Positions 61,001 to 64,000 of a stretch of DNA of 64,000 bases are shown one piece after another. Source of the DNA: Poecilobothrus nobilitatus (taxonomy: Eukaryota > Arthropoda > Insecta > Diptera > Dolichopodidae); NCBI GenBank assembly GCA_947095535.1, contig OX352772.1, positions 270,819,240 through 270,883,239 on the forward strand. The letters are read 5' to 3'. Each line of letters begins with the position of its first letter. Within the stretch, counting starts at the first letter, position 1. The translations under genes and the position numbers were made by a program. Under the pieces are notes generated by a model. It ran no database searches. It saw nothing but the letters and a program-made list of their open reading frames with translations, and was not told the DNA's origin.

Positions 61001-64000
61001 GAAGATATGCTTGTTCGGTTTTGGGAGTTGTATGGGAGGTACCCGAACAACCACTTCACTTCATCTCAAATTTTGGGGATATCAGGGATTCAGAAAAACA
61101 TACCCTCGTACAGAATTTTAAGTTTCTTTATTAATTTCGAAAATATGCGTATTAGATTTTGGAAGTTGTATGGAAGGTACTCGAACGCATGGTCCGATTT
61201 CGCCCATTTACAATCCCCGCCTTACCTTAGTCATTGTTAACCTACAGTATAAATTTCATCAAGATAGCATCATTATTTTTTGAGTTATCGTGCGTACAGA
61301 CGGACGGACGGACGGACGGACGGACATCGCTAAATCGACTCCGGCGGTGATCCTGATTCAGAATATATATACATGTCTATACCTAACTCGCTTCCTTTTG
61401 GTGGTTACAAACACCATACCAAAGTTAATATACCCTATACTTAATGTGTAGGGTATAACAAGTGTTTTTTTTTATAAATAAAAAATCAGTTATAAAATTA
61501 TTAATCTCCCATTAGAATTTAACTTGGATAAGTTTGATGTTAGCAATGATATATTAAATTTGGTGTAGTTAAGATTTTTTAGATTATATTAGATTGAATG
61601 TATTATTCTAACGTTGGGACATTAATAAGTAGTAACCAACTGTAATAATGATTATTAAAGTTCCCTTTCTAACATTTAACATCATTTACTTATATAAATA
61701 ACGACTTTTAAACTACATAATTGTAATAGTTCAGTAAATAAACAATTTATATAACTGAAGCTTGGATTAAACAAATGTCGAATATGTATATAAGTTTTCA
61801 TTATGAAATATCTCACATATATGCCCAATGTCATATTAAGGGCCTGAAAACAAAAATTAAAAACCTCAATAGTAGACCTGCATAATTAGCAAAATTTTGG
61901 AAATTTTAGAGTGAATCTTATGGAAAAAAAAAATTTTATTTTAATAAAAAATTCGGAATATTTTTTAACGAAAACTTATGAAAATTAATTATTTCCTACA
62001 AAAATTAAAATAAAGAAAATGCAAGTTTTATAATATTAAAGGAAATTTCTAACCTTTGTATTTGCTGTTTAATCCTTATTTTATTTAAAAATTGTGTATC
62101 TCTTCGAATTTCTCTTTCAGCACCCTTGCTTTCACGTTTGACTTTGTGTATCATAATCGCACGCATACGTTTTTCTTCACATATTTTTGGTCTTCTTCTA
62201 GCGTCAGAAACTTCTTCAATTTTCGGTTCAAGTAATCGTAAAGCTTTTGGTTTTTTTTCAGGAGCAGTAATCCTTGATAATCTGGTGTTTAGCATTAAAT
62301 TCAGATTATGTTTTGCTTTGACATAACTCTGTTTTACAAAATCAGGGTAGTTTTCCAAATTTAATCGTTCCATTAATTTTAAGAATTGCTCAACTATATA
62401 TTTACTTCCATCATTTAAACTTATATTTGTATATTCGCTCACTAATTCAAACACTGTGTTTAAAGATAAAATTTTAAAACTATTGTCTATATCGTTATTG
62501 CTTATTAGATCTAAAGCATTTAATTTCTTTTCACAATAGGTACCATTATTTTCTATTAAAAACAATAAGCTACTGCCAGTTGCTTCCGCCAAGCATTGAA
62601 AAGGTTGAACTGTTTTGAAAACTTTAACCGATTTTTTAGGAATAGCAAGCTTTAAAATTGTTAAAAGGAAGTTAAAACATGCTGGCAAAAATCTTTTGGA
62701 CAAATTTGTGAATTCTAGCATTAGAGTTGTGAGAAAAAGACCTAATGCTATGTCTTTTCGAGATTTAAAGTAGCTTTCACTTAGAATTTTATTAATAAAA
62801 ATAACTGATGGAGTTACAATTGGATGATTAAAATCTGATGTTGAATATAAATTTGATATTATTTTAAAGATAAAGATTGTTTCAATATTTGGTACTTTTT
62901 TTACGTTCCTTTTGTATAATTCGTAGTGTTTTTTAATTATTTTAAGAAAATACTCTCTTGACTCATTTGAATTTATTTTAATTATATCATATAAGTGTGG
63001 TATAATATGATCCAATGTTCTGAATGAAGTTTTAATATTATCACACTTTCTAAACTCAAGTGTTAAAAAGCGTAAAGCATATTTAAAAATTTGAGCAATT
63101 TTCTGACGATTAGATGCATGTAATTTGGGATGATTATTTTCAATCAGTTTTTGAACTATGTAACCTTGAGTTTTAGGATCTTTTCTTTCCAGTAAAGTTA
63201 AAAAAATTTCAAACGTAGGCGTTAATTGGCAATTCATTCTAATTTCATTGTTTAAATAACTACAGTTTAAATTGGCTATTGATTTTGAATTATTTGAGGT
63301 ATTAATAGTTAAGTTTTGCTTTAGCACATATAATTTTTGTTCTTTGAATTCATTATCTTCTAATTCCACTAAATTTTCCAACTGTTTCAATTTGTTTTTT
63401 TCTAAAATGTTAGATTAATTAAAAAATATAATTTTTGTGTTTATAACATTACCATTCGTATCATATGGGAGTATTTGATTTTCACTAATTTTTTTCTCAA
63501 AGAATCCATTGTGTAAATCATCAGCCGATATTAATTTCGGTTTATAATTTTCATTTTTGTGTCCTTGCATTCTTTCTAATCTTTCGTATTCCAATTTTTC
63601 ATTTCGTTGCTTTTTATGTTTTACAGTTTCCTCTTTAGATTTAATTCTATCTGAGACTTCTCCTCTGGGTTCAAAAATCATTTTACGCATTATTTTATCA
63701 TAATCATCAACTTCTAGTTTAAAAACATGTTCTGAGTTATTAGCATTAAGTTTTCCTAATTGCGGCAAAATATTTTTATAACTTTCGTCTAGTTGAGCTG
63801 TCATTTGAAAAACATCTACTTTGTCTTTCAAAATTTCTACTTTACGCTGTTTGGCTTCATTCACCATATTTTCAATTGTTGTTTTTCGGTCCAAATTAAG
63901 AAAATCTTTTTCTCCCCCGAAATTTATTTTAGTAAAATTTTCATCCAAAGGTTCATCTGTTTCAGATTCATCCCAACGCTCATTTCTAAATTTTTTAACT
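51924..64000 (-). CDS. NOP14: NOP14, nucleolar protein 14 (3' part, three exons)
   Basis: Minus strand, entering from beyond 64000. Exons: 64000-63453, 63401-62054 and 52017-51924 (stop 51924-51926). Splice sites: donor GTAATG at 63452, acceptor ATTTTAG ending 63402 (51-bp intron); donor GTTAGA at 62053, acceptor TTTTAG ending 52018 (about 10-kb intron). Phases match exactly at both joints. Visible family features: [39 protein letters not shown] charged region, helical-repeat body, [34 protein letters not shown] and the end [23 protein letters not shown]14 is a nucleolar component of the small-subunit processome needed for 18S rRNA maturation. About 660 residues are in view; the family is usually 800-900. 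No lesions seen, so this is a live host gene. Confidence 0.93.
52018..53110. other. NOP14 intron, AT-rich part
   Basis: No repeat or gene recognised beyond T-runs near 52690-52720. Lies just upstream of the last NOP14 exon. Confidence 0.5.
53120..53440 (-). pseudogene. LINE endonuclease fragment
   Basis: Minus strand: [20 protein letters not shown], then [15 protein letters not shown] and ending [11 protein letters not shown]. This is the central part of a LINE endonuclease, with the GDFN motif. It ends abruptly. Confidence 0.75.
53700..54596 (+). pseudogene. Jockey/CR1-like LINE linker and RT start
   Basis: Plus strand. 53772-54158 gives the linker ([40 protein letters not shown]). 54285-54536 gives RT motifs ([45 protein letters not shown]), then a stop and [12 protein letters not shown]. 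The catalytic core is missing, replaced by another LINE's end at about 54597. Its strand is opposite to the endonuclease piece just before it, so the two are different insertions. Confidence 0.8.
54597..55060 (+). pseudogene. LINE RT C-terminal fragment with simple-repeat tail
   Basis: Plus strand, frameshifted: [58 protein letters not shown], then [17 protein letters not shown]. Typical last part of an insect endonuclease-reverse transcriptase LINE. The coding end runs into (GAA)n and (ATT)n repeats at 55038-55140, which serve as its 3' tail. Confidence 0.8.
55150..55640 (-). pseudogene. Probable LINE ORF1 fragment with PHD-like finger
   Basis: Minus strand: [19 protein letters not shown], then [11 protein letters not shown]: the Cys/His spacing of the PHD-like finger found in ORF1 of some CR1-like LINEs. 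The last Cys is replaced by Tyr (CETY). A downstream frame (55141-55386) has no recognisable domain. The family assignment is tentative. Confidence 0.5.
56693..57130 (+). pseudogene. Ty3/gypsy Gag remnant
   Basis: Starts with an ATG at 56693 ([19 protein letters not shown]), then [15 protein letters not shown]. After a frameshift come [20 protein letters not shown] and [14 protein letters not shown], and later [18 protein letters not shown]. This is the capsid-like Gag of gypsy elements. Several frame breaks. Confidence 0.65.
57300..58670 (+). pseudogene. Ty3/gypsy RT and RNase H remnant
   Basis: RT in broken frames: [10 protein letters not shown] (about 57782), the active site [10 protein letters not shown] (about 57900), [19 protein letters not shown] (about 58043) and the long frame to [16 protein letters not shown]. 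RNase H 58208-58500: [38 protein letters not shown], then after a frameshift [13 protein letters not shown] (58520) and [15 protein letters not shown]. Protease is not seen, nor is integrase further on. Confidence 0.8.
58819..59112 (+). other. Open frame after RNase H, unknown
   Basis: 97-residue Lys/Ile/Asn-rich frame, ending [13 protein letters not shown]. By position it is the spacer between RNase H and integrase or part of it. No integrase motif is visible. Confidence 0.3.
59113..60394. other. A-rich internal part of the gypsy element, no gene seen
   Basis: Strongly A-rich, many stops in all frames. It should hold the integrase and any third ORF, but neither is recognisable. A cluster of TATCGA/ATCGATA motifs lies at 60246-60348. 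Confidence 0.4.
60544..61457 (+). mobile_element. TATACCC-ended interspersed repeat, copy 4 (intact)
   Basis: The best preserved copy, 914 bp. It starts ACAAGTAAAAATAACAG, hairpin AGTCGATGCAACCGACT, TATACCCTACACCTGAA. Internally it has three to four diverged copies of the 147-bp unit (TTCGAAGATATGCTTGTTCGG motif). Then come GAGTTATCGTGCG, (GGAC)n at 61301-61325 and CATCGCTAAATCGACTC. It ends TTGGTGGTTACAAACACCA and ATACCCTATACTTAATGTGTAGGGTATA. It serves as the empty-site reference for copy 3. Confidence 0.85.
61458..62053. other. NOP14 intron, 5' part
   Basis: AT-rich intronic sequence between the TATACCC repeat and the donor site at 62053. Nothing else recognised. Confidence 0.5.
62054..63401 (-). 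CDS. NOP14: NOP14 large internal exon
   Basis: 1348 bp, one uninterrupted frame from the acceptor at 63402 to the donor at 62053. Encodes the helical-repeat body (for example [19 protein letters not shown]) and the basic C-terminal block ([18 protein letters not shown], then [19 protein letters not shown]). Confidence 0.92.
63453..64000 (-). CDS. NOP14: NOP14 upstream exon (continues outside window)
   Basis: Open on the minus strand through the window edge. Reads [18 protein letters not shown], then [19 protein letters not shown] (the FG-x-KDF motif of the family), charged coiled regions, and ends [10 protein letters not shown] before the 51-bp intron. The true start lies beyond 64000. Confidence 0.9.

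Noticed and set aside
62126..62326. 66-codon plus-strand frame
   Set aside because: Antisense shadow of the NOP14 exon.

Overview
This window is eukaryotic, AT-rich and packed with transposable elements (TEs). I find one clear host gene: the 3' part of NOP14, a nucleolar ribosome-biogenesis factor, on the minus strand at the right edge. Its last coding exon (51924-52017) is split from the previous exon (62054-63401) by an intron of about 10 kb that is full of TE relics. The TE set is LOA/I-type and Jockey/CR1-type LINEs, RTE-type LINEs, Ty3/gypsy elements, a Polinton, a MULE, a Helitron, and TATACCC-ended repeats carrying a (GGAC)n tract. It suggests an insect, most likely a fly, but that is inference.

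Layout. 1-13324: two direct copies (about 7.3 kb period, nearly identical) of a decayed Polinton/Maverick with an integrase and a protein-primed type-B DNA polymerase. Each copy carries a 427-bp MITE and a tRNA-like sequence. 13325-16203: a broken RTE-type LINE. 17.1-20 kb: LINE reverse transcriptase (RT) scraps, a TATACCC repeat and a 444-bp MITE inside it. 21.0-24.7 kb: a decayed Ty3/gypsy element. 25.2-28.1 kb: a TATACCC repeat expanded by 16 tandem 147-bp units. 29.4-33 kb: two truncated LINEs on the minus strand. 33.3-37.2 kb: a TATACCC repeat split by a second RTE-type LINE, with a target-site duplication.

38.5-51.9 kb is a layered nest. A LOA/R1-like RT relic (minus strand) is split by a 12.6-kb MULE (39104-51668) with 60-bp terminal inverted repeats and a 9-bp target duplication. 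The MULE carries a broken multi-exon transposase with a FLYWCH-like N-terminus, a DDE core and a C-terminal RING-like finger. It was itself invaded by a TIR-ended repeat, a non-autonomous Helitron, a LOA-type LINE with RNase H, and a tRNA-headed SINE-like element with a 7-bp target duplication.

52.0-62.05 kb is the last NOP14 intron. It holds LINE fragments, a Ty3/gypsy element between two short direct repeats, and a fourth TATACCC repeat. All TE genes seen are broken by stops, frameshifts or deletions; only NOP14 reads as an intact coding gene. Several insertions can be proven inside the window, because an uninterrupted copy of the target, or the target's own reading frame, supplies the empty site. 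These nested insertions give a relative chronology.
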